This document shows positions 17,728-27,356 of a DNA stretch of 64,000 nt, piece by piece; the stretch's first letter is position 1; each line of letters begins with the position of its first letter. Made by a program: the position numbers and the translations under genes. The stretch is from positions 1-64,000 of the forward strand of contig NZ_FZOJ01000014.1 in the NCBI RefSeq assembly GCF_900188145.1. The letters are read 5' to 3'. The notes beneath the pieces were generated by a model. The model worked only from the letters and a program-made list of their open reading frames with translations, ran no database searches and had not been told where the DNA came from. This stretch comes from Anaerovirgula multivorans. GTDB lineage: Bacteria; Bacillota; Clostridia; Peptostreptococcales; Natronincolaceae.

Positions 17728-19425
17728 TTATAAAGTTAAATCATCGATAGTATTGAGCCATTCTTCGATCGGACCAGTAATTGATTTTATAGACCCCTCT
17801 TCAAAAGGATTTCTTAAATTAGCTAATTCAACTAATTCAAGAAAAGATTTACTTCCTCCAGCTTTACATAAGGTTAAATAATCGCTCCAAGCTCTTTCAG
17901 TATCTTCACTAGCCTTAACCCAAAACTGAAAGGCACAAACTTGGGCTAAGGTATAGTCTATATAGTAAAAAGGATTTGCAAAAATATGTCCTTGTCTGAA
18001 CCAATATCCTCCTCTATTCAAAAAATCATTATCCTCATAATCTCGGTAAGGTAAGTATGTTTTTTCGATTTCTCTCCATACCGCTTTTCTTTTAGATGGT
18101 TTTACATCTGGATTTTCATATACCCAATGTTGAAACTCATCTACCAAAACTCCATAAGGAATAAATAACAACGAAGAACTTAAATGGGTAAACTTATATT
18201 TTGTTTCATCCTCTTTAAAAAATAAGCTCATCCAAGGCCATGCAAAAAATTCCATACTCATAGAATGAATTTCACAAGCCTCTAAAGTAGGCCATATATA
18301 TTCGGGAACCTCATAATTCCTACTACAATACACCTGAAAAGCATGGCCTGCTTCATGGGTAAGTACATCTACATCCCCAGATGTTCCATTAAAATTAGAA
18401 AATATGAAAGGAGATTTATATTTGTTTAGATAGGTACAGTAACCTCCTCCCGCTTTTCCTTTTTTTGTTACAAGATCTAATAACTGTCTTTCCATCATAT
18501 AAGCAAAAAACTCATCTGTTTCTGGTGACAATTCACTGTACATTATTCTTCCATTTTCAACAATCCAATTAGGACCTCCCTTAGGAACAGCATTTCCTGT
18601 TAAAAATTCAAGTGCTTCATCATAATATTTAAGATCATTAAGTCTAAGTCTGTTTTTCTGTCTTTCTCTTAGTTTCACTGCTAACGGCACAACATTTTTA
18701 AGTACTTGCCCTCTATAATTTGCTACCATTTCTGCGTCGTAATCAGATCTTGCCAGACGTGCATAAGCAAGTTCTATAAAATTTTCAAACCCTAGTCTCT
18801 TGGCAATCTTAGTGCGCACATTTACTAAATCATCATATATTTCATCAAATTGATCCTCATTTTCTAAGAAGAAACTAGTAAAGGCCTCTTGGGCTGCCCT
18901 TCTTATATCTCTTTCTGGCGCTTCGATAAAAGGTATCATCTGTGAAAGATTTCTTTCTTCTCCTTGAAAGATAATTTTTGCAGAAGCTCTTAATTTTGTA
19001 TATTGACTTACTAATTTATTTTCCTTTTGTAGATCTTCGATGATTTCTGGGGAGAAGGTTTTTAACTGCATTTCTGCTATCCTAAATAATTGTTCTCCCC
19101 ATTTTTCCTTAAGCTCACTTTTATGTTTTGAATTTACTAGGGATTGATAATACTCACTTATCAATCCTTCATATATAGGTTTAATCTCATCGATAAAGTC
19201 ATTTTCTTTTTCATAATATTCGTCGGTAGTATCAATAGTATGCCGTATATGTACCAATGCCTCCATAGTATCAAATTGGCTTCTTAGTACATTAATTTCC
19301 GTCATCATATCATTTTGAATTTTAAAAGAATCTCCAGCATCAAATTGTCTTAAAAGTTGATGAAATTTATGCTGAAGTAATTCCATATCAGGTCTAGTAT
19401 ATTGGTAATCTTTAAAAGTTAGCAT
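17728..19425 (-). CDS. M3-family oligoendopeptidase (PepF-like)
   Basis: Cytoplasmic zinc metallopeptidase that degrades short peptides. The active site HEAGH is at residues 357-361 with a downstream glutamate-containing helix (EACEIHSMSMEF) supplying the third ligand. About 565 residues fits the family. The ATG at 19425 is chosen because GAGGAGG lies seven bases before it; the longer reading to 19446 starts inside that region. It appears monocistronic with its own terminator and shows no tie to the citrate genes. Confidence 0.9.
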   Translation of the reverse strand: MLTFKDYQYTRPDMELLQHKFHQLLRQFDAGDSFKIQNDMMTEINVLRSQFDTMEALVHIRHTIDTTDEYYEKENDFIDEIKPIYEGLISEYYQSLVNSKHKSELKEKWGEQLFRIAEMQLKTFSPEIIEDLQKENKLVSQYTKLRASAKIIFQGEERNLSQMIPFIEAPERDIRRAAQEAFTSFFLENEDQFDEIYDDLVNVRTKIAKRLGFENFIELAYARLARSDYDAEMVANYRGQVLKNVVPLAVKLRERQKNRLRLNDLKYYDEALEFLTGNAVPKGGPNWIVENGRIMYSELSPETDEFFAYMMERQLLDLVTKKGKAGGGYCTYLNKYKSPFIFSNFNGTSGDVDVLTHEAGHAFQVYCSRNYEVPEYIWPTLEACEIHSMSMEFFAWPWMSLFFKEDETKYKFTHLSSSLLFIPYGVLVDEFQHWVYENPDVKPSKRKAVWREIEKTYLPYRDYEDNDFLNRGGYWFRQGHIFANPFYYIDYTLAQVCAFQFWVKASEDTERAWSDYLTLCKAGGSKSFLELVELANLRNPFEEGSIKSITGPIEEWLNTIDDLTL

Positions 19426-19945
19426 GTAACATCCTCCTCTTTTCATTAAATGAAATAAATGCTATTAATCAATGCTATTATTAAGTAGGATTCGAAAAAT
19501 ATCACTACTTATACTATTTATGCTAATAATCATAGTAAATAGTCCTAATCATATAATCTATTGATGAATTATCAGCTATTTTTATTATTACATCTTCTGA
19601 TTTGGCAGCTTGATTGTTCTATTAATTCTAGATGTATTTACTTGTTTCCTTTTTTAATAGTGCTTTATTTTTATTTTTGTGAACTAAATTTCTACCTCAT
19701 TCTTTTAAATTATAGATATACGCCTTAAGTTTTATAAATAAGTTTTTATATCACTACAACGTATAGAAAATAGATATAGATAGAGCGTTATAGATTTCTT
19801 TATCAACTATAATTCTCCATCCATATCTACTATTAATTTTAAATATTTTTCTACTAATATTTAAAATTGATTGGTTGTTATTTTTTTGTCACTATGTTAT
19901 TATATAGTTGATAACAATACATAATAAAACTAGGAGGAGATTGTA
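19426..19945. other. Long AT-rich intergenic region before the lipoprotein gene
   Basis: This 520-base gap separates divergent genes. It holds the upstream regions of both the peptidase and the lipoprotein and is very AT-rich, with many TATAAT-like words that make promoter calling unsafe. A TTGTCA about 55 bases before the lipoprotein start could be a -35 box. I found no convincing gene, RNA structure or repeat here. Confidence 0.35.
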
Positions 19946-21055
19946 TTGAAAAAAACATTAGCATTATTATTATCACTAGCTTTAGTGCTACTCTTAATGG
20001 TTGGTTGTTCTAGCAATACACCTGTTCAAGGTAGTAAAGATGAACCTGGCGATGTTGTTGAGGTTGTTGGTGAAAACGAAGGTGCGGCTGCTAAGATGGG
20101 GCTCGGCGTTATTACCTCAATTGCTAAATCTAAAGATGCAGACGATAATAATACTCTCGCACTAGGTCAAGTTGATACTGTTATGGTGGCTGCTTCCTTT
20201 GATCAAGAGGGTAAGGTTGTAAGTATAACCATAGATAATGCTCAAACTAGAGTGAATTTTGATGCTGATTTAAAGGTTACAAATGATAAGGCTGCTGAAA
20301 TTAAAACAAAAATTGAGCTTGGTGATGCTTATGGCATGATTAATGCATCTGAAATCGGTAAAGAATGGTACCAACAAATTGATGAACTTGAAAATTGGAT
20401 GGTTGGCAAAACTGTAGCAGAAATCAAAGCTATGAATGTAAAAGAGGTTGACGCTTCTCATCCTGCGGTTCCTGATGTTCCTGAGCTTACTTCTCTAGTT
20501 ACCATTAGTATTCAAGATTACGTTGCTGCTCTTGAAAAAGCATTTGCTAACGCTATAGAGGTTGAAGGTGCTGAAAAGCTAGGTCTTGGTCATGTAGTAT
20601 CTATTGGTAAGTCAAAAGATTATAGTGTTGATGCAGATGGTAATGAAACACTTCCTCTTGCACAAGTTGATACAGTTATGGCAGCTACTGCATTTGATAC
20701 AGATGGTAAAGTAGTAGGTACTATAATTGACAATGCTCAAACTAGAATTAACTTTGACGCTGAAGGAAAAGTAACTTCTGATAAAGCTGCAGAGTTTAAA
20801 ACTAAGATTGAACTTGGTGATGCTTATGGTATGATTAATGCATCTGAAATTGGTAAAGAATGGTACCAACAAATTGCTGAACTTGAGAAGTGGATGGTTG
20901 GTAAAACTGTAGCAGAAATCAAAGCTATGAATGTAAAAGAAGTTGACGATTCTCATCCTGCAGTTCCTGATGTTCCTGAGTTAACCTCATTGGTTACTAT
21001 TAGTGTTCAAGATTACATTGCTTCTGTTGAAGAGGCTTTTACTAACGCAAAATAA
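19946..21055 (+). CDS. Duplicated extracytoplasmic lipoprotein with FMN-binding-like repeats
   Basis: A signal peptide ends in the lipobox LMVGC with Cys21, so it is a lipoprotein. The mature part is two copies of a ~150-residue unit (about 51-200 and 212-366) that are almost identical in places (GDAYGMINASEIGKEWYQQI, MVGKTVAEIKAMNVKEVD). Each unit ends in PDVPELTSLVTIS followed by a helix. The arrangement resembles FMN-binding domains, where SGATxS carries covalently bound FMN; here GA is replaced by LV while the Thr (186 and 351) stays in register. The next gene is ApbE, the enzyme that attaches FMN. A flavin-carrier role is inference. Start is TTG after AGGAGGAG. Confidence 0.7.
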   Translation: MKKTLALLLSLALVLLLMVGCSSNTPVQGSKDEPGDVVEVVGENEGAAAKMGLGVITSIAKSKDADDNNTLALGQVDTVMVAASFDQEGKVVSITIDNAQTRVNFDADLKVTNDKAAEIKTKIELGDAYGMINASEIGKEWYQQIDELENWMVGKTVAEIKAMNVKEVDASHPAVPDVPELTSLVTISIQDYVAALEKAFANAIEVEGAEKLGLGHVVSIGKSKDYSVDADGNETLPLAQVDTVMAATAFDTDGKVVGTIIDNAQTRINFDAEGKVTSDKAAEFKTKIELGDAYGMINASEIGKEWYQQIAELEKWMVGKTVAEIKAMNVKEVDDSHPAVPDVPELTSLVTISVQDYIASVEEAFTNAK

Positions 21056-21081
21056 ACAGACACTTAATAAAATAAAACTCT

Positions 21082-21110
21082 ATAACTCCCCCTTAGTGGG
21101 GAGTTATTTT
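21082..21110 (+). terminator. Terminator between the lipoprotein and apbE
   Basis: ATAACTCCCC (21082-21091) pairs with GGGGAGTTAT (21098-21107), followed by TTTT, 27 bases after the lipoprotein stop. It implies a lipoprotein transcript that mostly ends before apbE, with some read-through. Confidence 0.8.
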
Positions 21111-21153
21111 ATCTTTGTCTAGCGTCTGTTACTATTAATAAAGGGTGATAAAT

Positions 21154-22233
21154 ATGAAAAGAAAAGTGACTGTTTTTACAGTATTCGCTCTACTTCTACT
21201 ATTGACAGCTTGCAAGGCAGTTCCTAAAAATGAATATACTAAATATACCGACAGTTTTTTTGATACCTTTAATACTGTAACAGTTGTTGTAGGCTATGCA
21301 AAAAGTGAAGATGAGTTTAATACTTACTTTGAACAAATTCACGAAGACTTTCAAGTACTTCACAAGCTGTATGATAAATATAATAATTATGCTGGAATAA
21401 ACAATATAAAAACAATTAATGACCATGCAGGTGTAAAACCAGTTAAGGTAGATAAGCCAATTATTGATCTCATTGTTTTTTCAAAAGAATGGCATGGAAA
21501 AACTAGAGGTTTAACAAACATTGCCTTTGGTTCTGTACTAGAAATATGGCACGATTATCGAATAGAGGGAATTGATAATCCTCAAAACGCTGAACTGCCG
21601 CCAATGGAAATATTACAGAATGCTACAACACATACAGATATGGATAAAGTAATCGTTGATATAGAAAACAGTACCGTTTACCTTGCTGACAGTCATATGC
21701 GTCTTGATGTAGGGGCAATAGCAAAAGGTTACGCAACCGAGATAGTCGCTAAAGAGATTTCTCAAGCAGGTATGACATCAGGTATTATTAGTTCGGGAGG
21801 AAATGTCCGTGCTATTGGAAAACCATTAGATGGTATGCGTCAACGATGGGGAATCGGCGTGCAGGATCCTAACAGTTCTATATTGTCAGATGATCAGAAT
21901 TTAGATGTTGTTTTTATTACAGATGCCTCGGTAGTTAACAGCGGTGATTACCAGCGTTACTATAAAGTGGGAAATCAGTTGTTTCACCATCTCATAGACC
22001 CAGAAACTCTGATGCCAGCCACACATTACCGAGCAGTAACAGTTGTCACGGAAAATTCTGGAGTTGCAGATTTTCTTTCAACAGAATTATTCCTTCTACC
22101 TTATGAGGAAAGCCATAGACTGGTTGAAGGCCTTGATGGGGTTGAAGCAATATGGGTTATGCCTAATGGAAAGGTGGAATCTACTGATGGCATGAAAAAA
22201 ATTATGCGAAGCTACGGGGCTTCAGATCGTTAG
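21154..22233 (+). CDS. apbE: FAD:protein FMN transferase, lipoprotein form
   Basis: Attaches FMN through a phosphoester to threonine in flavoproteins outside the membrane. A signal peptide with lipobox LLTAC anchors it. The family motifs are present: DTFNTVTVV near the N-terminus, LDVGAIAKGYATE, the glycine-rich SSGGNVRAIG, VVNSGDYQRY and HHLIDPETLMPA. About 359 residues is typical. The ATG at 21154 follows AAGGGTG; the track-like GTG at 21145 lies inside that site. Likely targets are the flanking duplicated lipoprotein and the FMN-binding reductase at 23323-25125. Confidence 0.92.
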   Translation: MKRKVTVFTVFALLLLLTACKAVPKNEYTKYTDSFFDTFNTVTVVVGYAKSEDEFNTYFEQIHEDFQVLHKLYDKYNNYAGINNIKTINDHAGVKPVKVDKPIIDLIVFSKEWHGKTRGLTNIAFGSVLEIWHDYRIEGIDNPQNAELPPMEILQNATTHTDMDKVIVDIENSTVYLADSHMRLDVGAIAKGYATEIVAKEISQAGMTSGIISSGGNVRAIGKPLDGMRQRWGIGVQDPNSSILSDDQNLDVVFITDASVVNSGDYQRYYKVGNQLFHHLIDPETLMPATHYRAVTVVTENSGVADFLSTELFLLPYEESHRLVEGLDGVEAIWVMPNGKVESTDGMKKIMRSYGASDR

Positions 22234-22335
22234 CCCTAAAGTGGTATTTTATCTAGCTTTAGATTGGAAATTGTTTTGCCATAGTTAATAGAAGATCTTC
22301 TTTATATCTATCATAAAAAGAGACCTTTGCATTGT

Positions 22336-23022
22336 TTATAAATCCTTTATTAACACGTTTAATTCTTTAGCAGTTAGATTCCGCCATTCACCTGTTTTCA
22401 AGCCATCTATACGTATATTCATGATTCGAATACGCCGAAGCTTCGTTACTCGATAACCTAGCGCTTGACACATTCTTCTAATTTGACGATTAAGTCCTTG
22501 AGTGAGAATGATGCGAAATACTCGGCTACTAATAGTAGTCACTTTACAAGGCTTCGTCTTTGTACCTAGAATCCTTACTCCTTTAGTCATAGCCTCTACA
22601 AAAGACCTTGTAATAGGTTTGTCAACTGTCACGATATACTCTTTTTCATGATTGTTCTCAGCGCGCAAAATTCTGTTTACTATATCTCCGTCGTTTGTTA
22701 AGAGAATTAAACCTTCGGAATCCTTATCTAGACGACCAATTGGAAAAATTCGCTCAGAATGATTAACAAAATCTATAATATTCCCTTTTACATGTCTTTC
22801 GGTGGTAGATGTAATTCCTACGGGTTTATTTAATGCAATATAAATAGGCTCCTTCTTGCTAGCAACAGGTTTTCCATCAATTTTTACAACATCTCCTGGC
22901 TGTACTGTGCTCCCGACTTCAGCGAAAACACCATTAATGGTTATCCTCTTTGCTTCAATCCATTTGTCAGCTTCTCGCCTTGAGCAAATGCCAGTTTCAC
23001 TAATAAATTTATTAATTCTCAT
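22336..23022 (-). CDS. rluF: 23S rRNA pseudouridine synthase, RluF/RsuA family
   Basis: Isomerises a uridine in 23S rRNA. It has an N-terminal S4 RNA-binding domain ([22 protein letters not shown]), a catalytic block with the active aspartate in [17 protein letters not shown], and C-terminal [12 protein letters not shown] typical of the RsuA/RluF branch. 228 residues is normal. GAGGGG precedes the ATG. It separates the two flavin-system parts and is probably unrelated to them. RluF rather than RluB or RsuA is suggested by overall resemblance, not certain. Confidence 0.85.
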   Translation of the reverse strand: MRINKFISETGICSRREADKWIEAKRITINGVFAEVGSTVQPGDVVKIDGKPVASKKEPIYIALNKPVGITSTTERHVKGNIIDFVNHSERIFPIGRLDKDSEGLILLTNDGDIVNRILRAENNHEKEYIVTVDKPITRSFVEAMTKGVRILGTKTKPCKVTTISSRVFRIILTQGLNRQIRRMCQALGYRVTKLRRIRIMNIRIDGLKTGEWRNLTAKELNVLIKDL

Positions 23023-23205
23023 CTAAAAATCCCCTCTTTGCTTCATGTTTTAATATCATCTCTATCTACTATTATTACAAAGACCCTAAAATAAAAATCT
23101 CAAAGGGAGAATGAAATAGGAGATAATACTACCATTTTACACTTTTTAACGTAATTTTTCCAATCTGATTAGTTTTCATAATAAATGCGAGCTTTGGTTC
23201 AACGG

Positions 23206-23236
23206 AAAATCACCTGTACTATGACAGGTGATTTTT
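23206..23236 (-). terminator. Terminator after the flavocytochrome-type reductase
   Basis: AAATCACCTGT (23207-23217) pairs with ACAGGTGATTT (23224-23234) with T-rich flanks on both strands. It lies 87 bases past the reductase stop on the minus strand, in a 300-base gap in which I see nothing else. Confidence 0.75.
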
Positions 23237-23322
23237 GGAAGTAGAGATATACTAATCTTGAACAACTGTTGTATATAAAGGAGGAGTTTCTCATTATATT
23301 TCTTTATTCATCAGAAAAATTA

Positions 23323-25125
23323 TTATTTTTTCGCTGCTGCACTTTCCCCAGCAATTCTGCCAAATACTGCTATATCAGCAAGCGCATTACCACCTAAACG
23401 ATTGCTTCCATGAATACCACCTGTAACCTCACCAGCCGCATATAAACCTGGTATTATATTGCCATTTTTATCTATAACTTGTGCGCTTGTATTGATTTCA
23501 ATTCCACCCATTGTGTGGTGAACTGTTGGTACACGTGGACCCGCATAGAAAGGTCCTTTTTCAATCTTAGCATCAAACAGTGTTCTTCCAAATGCATCTG
23601 GACCGCCAGTTTCTACTGCCTTATTGAATTCCTCTACTGCCTTAACTAAGTTCGCTGAATCAACCCCGATTTGTTCTGCTAACTCCTCAAGAGTATCTCC
23701 TTTAAATGCTCTACCTTGTGCAATTAATTCTTCTATCGTTTCATTAAAGTTATTTTTTGTATCTGGTGTTGGATAGTTACGCTGATCAAGAACTACCCAC
23801 ATGTAAGCATCTTCTTGCTCCAGCAGTGCCTTTGTCATAACGTCCCTGCGGGCACCTTCATCCACAAAGCGATTGCCAGACTTGTTTACGAAAATACGAT
23901 TTTCAACACCTTGTTCAATGTTTCCACTAAGGCTTCCTGTATTAGGATCACCCATTGGAAGTAATTGAAGATTTTCTAAACCAATAAGGTTTGCTCCAAC
24001 GGCTTCTGCCATAGCTAAACCATCTCCTGTTGCTCCTGGATGGTTGGTTGTTTTAATATTTGTAAGCGAAGGCCAATTTTCATTATATTGATCTCTCATT
24101 TCAATGTTAGCACCAAATCCACCTGCAGCCATAACTACACCATTGTTGGCTTGTAAAATAACATCACCCTTTAGACCTTTCGCCTTAACACCTACTACTC
24201 TACCTCCATCTACTATAAGCTCTTTTGCTTCAGTATCAAGAAGTACTTCAATACCATCATTTTCATTAATATATTTTTCGTAGGTGTCAATGAAACCAGT
24301 TCCCAAAGGTGTAGATGGTTTGTGAGCTCTTGGCCACAAGCCACCTAAAACAGTGAATACTTCGTCATTGAACTTCATGCCCAAACTTTCAAGCCACTCT
24401 ACGGCAGGATATGCATTTTCTACAAAAGTTCTTATAAGTTCAGGATTGCCTAACTTATCGCCACCTTCATAGGTTTGTATATAATGCTTATCAATAGAAT
24501 CTTCGATACCCTGTTTTGATTGTCTTCCCGGGTCAACAGCATTGAATGCTCCTCCAGAAAGGATTGTATTTCCACCAAGTCTTGGCATTTTTTCAAGCAC
24601 GATAACCTGTGCACCATTTTGATGAGCAGATACTGCTGCAGCAAGCCCTGCACCACCACCACCTATGACAACAACATCCGTTGTGTACTCAAGATTTTCA
24701 CCAGTAACCTCTACACCATCCTTTTTGATGCTTAGCGCATCGATGTCTGCCCCTGATTGCTTTAGTGCATCAATAACCGCCTCAATAACCGCATTACTTG
24801 TAACAGTTGCACCTGAAATTGTATCTACAGCTAAACTTTGATCATCAACGATTGCCTTTGGTATTCTTTCTATTGCTGGATCAGATATACCGGGACTTTC
24901 CTTATGCTCAAGAATCTTTATTTCCTTAATTGAGCTTTCATCAACGGTAACTTCAACTTTTAAGTCTCCGTTGTGGCCAGCTGCAGTTCCTATGTAGGTA
25001 CCTGCTGTGAATATAACCGATGTAGTTGGCGCTGCAGGTTTAGACTGGCAGGCAACAGCAACTATAGTCATAAAAAGACATAATAGTACACAAATTATTC
25101 TTTTTGATTCTATATTTTTCTTCAT
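23323..25125 (-). CDS. Extracytoplasmic FMN/FAD reductase, fumarate/urocanate reductase family
   Basis: A lipoprotein (lipobox VAVAC, Cys26) with an FMN-binding domain at residues ~40-120 carrying DTISGATVTS, where Thr107 should bear covalent FMN. A flavoprotein dehydrogenase domain follows, with FAD loop VVVIGGGGAGLAAA (about 151-164) and a C-terminal GSNRLGGNALADIAVFG. The family reduces fumarate, urocanate or similar unsaturated acids; the substrate cannot be read from the sequence. Residues HHTMGGIEI and the Arg in EGARRDVMT match family catalytic positions. No heme motif CxxCH is seen. Electrons probably come through flavinylated partners such as the upstream lipoprotein. Divergent from a TetR regulator. 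Confidence 0.85.
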   Translation of the reverse strand: MKKNIESKRIICVLLCLFMTIVAVACQSKPAAPTTSVIFTAGTYIGTAAGHNGDLKVEVTVDESSIKEIKILEHKESPGISDPAIERIPKAIVDDQSLAVDTISGATVTSNAVIEAVIDALKQSGADIDALSIKKDGVEVTGENLEYTTDVVVIGGGGAGLAAAVSAHQNGAQVIVLEKMPRLGGNTILSGGAFNAVDPGRQSKQGIEDSIDKHYIQTYEGGDKLGNPELIRTFVENAYPAVEWLESLGMKFNDEVFTVLGGLWPRAHKPSTPLGTGFIDTYEKYINENDGIEVLLDTEAKELIVDGGRVVGVKAKGLKGDVILQANNGVVMAAGGFGANIEMRDQYNENWPSLTNIKTTNHPGATGDGLAMAEAVGANLIGLENLQLLPMGDPNTGSLSGNIEQGVENRIFVNKSGNRFVDEGARRDVMTKALLEQEDAYMWVVLDQRNYPTPDTKNNFNETIEELIAQGRAFKGDTLEELAEQIGVDSANLVKAVEEFNKAVETGGPDAFGRTLFDAKIEKGPFYAGPRVPTVHHTMGGIEINTSAQVIDKNGNIIPGLYAAGEVTGGIHGSNRLGGNALADIAVFGRIAGESAAAKK

Positions 25126-25290
25126 TTGTTCATCCTCTTTTCATCATTATAGTTTTGCATTTTTTGACCAAATCCATAACTGAAATACTCTAAAGCGTCA
25201 ATTCTTTTTTTTGCTTTTATCATTGCTGTTAAGTGCTTTTTTAACTATTGGGCACCTTCAATAGCTGAATTAAACTTAAACTTCGTTATA

Positions 25291-25316
25291 ATTATAACAT
25301 TTGTTCATGTAATGAA
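25291..25316 (-). promoter_or_regulatory. Candidate promoter/operator of the reductase gene
   Basis: In the 364-base gap between reductase and TetR gene, a minus-strand TATAAT sits at 25291-25296. The 13-base palindrome TTCATGTAATGAA at 25304-25316 overlaps where a -35 box would lie, as expected for a repressor site. The rest of the gap shows AT-rich sequence and, on the plus strand, a TATAAT-like box near 25449 for the TetR gene. Confidence 0.4.
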
Positions 25317-25489
25317 TTAGTTCATCGAACACATTCATTATATAATATTGTGAAGTATTAGTCAATATTTTCTATTTTTTCAAAATATATTTTATCTAAT
25401 AGGTTCTGTTATTTAATTTAGCTATTTTCTTTAAAAAGTAAATTTGATATAATTTATTATAAATCCCTGTGAGATAGGAGCCAATAATT

Positions 25490-26068
25490 GTGAGTACTAA
25501 GTTAACTAAAAGACAAATCCAAGCACAAAATACCCAAGAAAAAATATATCGTATCGCCATAGAGTTAATTGAAAAAAAGGGATTTGAAAACATTACAGTT
25601 GCTGAAATAGCTAAAACATCCGGCGTCTCAGTAGGTTCTTTTTACAATTGTTTTCAATCAAAGCATGATATACTAGATAAAATTTTCAAAGTAGCAGATG
25701 ACTATTTTTTAAACGTTGTTGCTAATGATTTAAAAGAAGGTACCACGCAAGATAAAATTATTCGTTTTTTTCATTATTATGCGAATTATAACATAGATCG
25801 GGGTTTAGATTTTGTCAAACAATTATATACAGTGAAAAATAATTTATTTGCTACTAAAGGAAGACATATGCAGACTACACTACAGACTATCATTGAAGAA
25901 GGCCAAAAAAATGGGGACATCACCACCAGTATGACATCCGAAGAAATAGTAGACTATTTATTTATCGCGGTTAGAGGTGGGGTATATAACTGGTCCTTGC
26001 ATGATGGTCAGTATGATCTTTGTGATTTTATGGATAAATATGTAGCCCTCTTAATTAAGGCATTATAG
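25490..26068 (+). CDS. TetR-family transcriptional regulator
   Basis: A 192-residue regulator with the TetR N-terminal DNA-binding domain: RIAIELIEKKGFENITVAEIAKTSGVSVGSFYNCFQSKHDIL, including helix-turn-helix VAEIAKTSGVSVGSFY, then a helical ligand-binding domain. It starts with GTG behind TAGGAG. The gene is divergent from the FMN/FAD reductase, so control of that gene is likely (inference). It is followed by a clear terminator shared with the next convergent gene. Confidence 0.88.
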   Translation: MSTKLTKRQIQAQNTQEKIYRIAIELIEKKGFENITVAEIAKTSGVSVGSFYNCFQSKHDILDKIFKVADDYFLNVVANDLKEGTTQDKIIRFFHYYANYNIDRGLDFVKQLYTVKNNLFATKGRHMQTTLQTIIEEGQKNGDITTSMTSEEIVDYLFIAVRGGVYNWSLHDGQYDLCDFMDKYVALLIKAL

Positions 26069-26070
26069 CG

Positions 26071-26109
26071 CATAATAAAAAGCCCCATAAAATGCGGCTT
26101 TTTATTATG
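26071..26109. terminator. Bidirectional terminator between convergent genes
   Basis: CATAATAAAAAGCC (26071-26084) pairs with GGCTTTTTATTATG (26096-26109) over 14 bases with T-rich arms on both strands. It sits in the 46-base gap between the TetR gene and the nucleoid-associated protein gene and should end both transcripts. Confidence 0.85.
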
Positions 26110-26114
26110 TTACT

Positions 26115-27137
26115 TTATTTATTGATTATTTTTGTAATATTTTTTAGTAGTATAGATATTGTTCCATCTGGATTGTTTATAAATTCAACAATCTCCTTGT
26201 TATGATAATGATCTGATGGTAAGTTTATTTCTATTCCAATATCCGTCTTTAATCTATGGGTTCTTAGTTTTTTAGTTACCAGATTTGATTCTTGTATATT
26301 CACAACGTCTCCCTTAAGACCTTCTTTTCTTATCTCATCAATATACTCGTTTTTTATTTCATGATTGCCTTCGAAAACTTCACTGGCAATACTATCAATT
26401 TTAATCTCATCACTTTCTTCCATGCTGTCGGCTATAGCTTTATGTAGCTTGGCAGTCTTTTTAAAGTCCTCATCAAAATATTTTTTATTTAATTTCTGAG
26501 TTACCTTATTAATTATTTTAAACTTATCATCATTTGAAAAGTCACAGTCGCATTTTAAAAATAACTTTGATAAATAAAAGTCTTTACTACCATTTATCTC
26601 ATACTCTTTCTCTAACAACTTTATTTCATAATCAGAAAGACTGATTATGATGCATTCATCTGATTTTTGCGCATCATTTGGTAAAGTAGTAGTTTGCTTA
26701 ATGATAGTATTTACATTGCCCTCATCAGTATTCATAACATAATGTATATAACTTGATTTGTAGTTAAATTTCATTAATGCTACATATTTATTATTTTCCT
26801 GTTCAAAAATACAGATTATAACATCCCCTGGGGGTATATCTGGATTTTTTATCATGATGCTAAATAAATTGTTTGCTAGTTCAGCACTAATAATTGTGAA
26901 ATTTTCCATTTCCGATGTTAGCTTTTTACACAAATTATAAATAAGATTATCTACTTTGTGAAAAACACCAGTTTTAACACTTCCATTGCTTAGTACTTTT
27001 AAAATATGTCCTTCAAGAAACTTTAATATGTCTTGTTCTAATTCTAGCTCTTTTGACGAAATAATAGGGATTTGAACATTACTATCTAAAATATGTAATA
27101 TTGCTTTATCTATTCTTAAAGAATCCTCTTGCTTCAT
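26115..27137 (-). CDS. 37-kDa nucleoid-associated protein (NdpA/YejK family)
   Basis: A 340-residue protein matching the NA37 family: an N-terminal conserved block (IDKAILHILD), the DVIICIFEQENNKYVALMKFNYKSSYIHYV region in the middle, and a C-terminal part with FINNPDGTISILLKNI. Family members associate with the nucleoid; a biochemical role is not established. GAGGAGG precedes the ATG. It shows no operon partner. Confidence 0.75.
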   Translation of the reverse strand: MKQEDSLRIDKAILHILDSNVQIPIISSKELELEQDILKFLEGHILKVLSNGSVKTGVFHKVDNLIYNLCKKLTSEMENFTIISAELANNLFSIMIKNPDIPPGDVIICIFEQENNKYVALMKFNYKSSYIHYVMNTDEGNVNTIIKQTTTLPNDAQKSDECIIISLSDYEIKLLEKEYEINGSKDFYLSKLFLKCDCDFSNDDKFKIINKVTQKLNKKYFDEDFKKTAKLHKAIADSMEESDEIKIDSIASEVFEGNHEIKNEYIDEIRKEGLKGDVVNIQESNLVTKKLRTHRLKTDIGIEINLPSDHYHNKEIVEFINNPDGTISILLKNITKIINK

Positions 27138-27356
27138 ATGATTGCCTCCTCAAATCGCATCAATGCTAATTTCGTTTTTTCTAGTCCTGTTGTTCCCTTG
27201 CTTATGTAATATATTATTAAATAGCTTTTTACTATAAATACTATTTTAATATGGTAGGTAATATAAAGCAATACTTAACCTATAACAATACTATTTTTAC
27301 TATTCACTGAGGATTTATATCATAAGAAAAACTTAAATAAATCAATATTAAAAAAT

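Noticed and set aside
25396..25593. A 65-codon minus-strand frame resembling a membrane peptide
   Set aside because: It overlaps the start of the TetR gene in antisense and has no ribosome site; the hydrophobicity comes from the AT-rich sequence.
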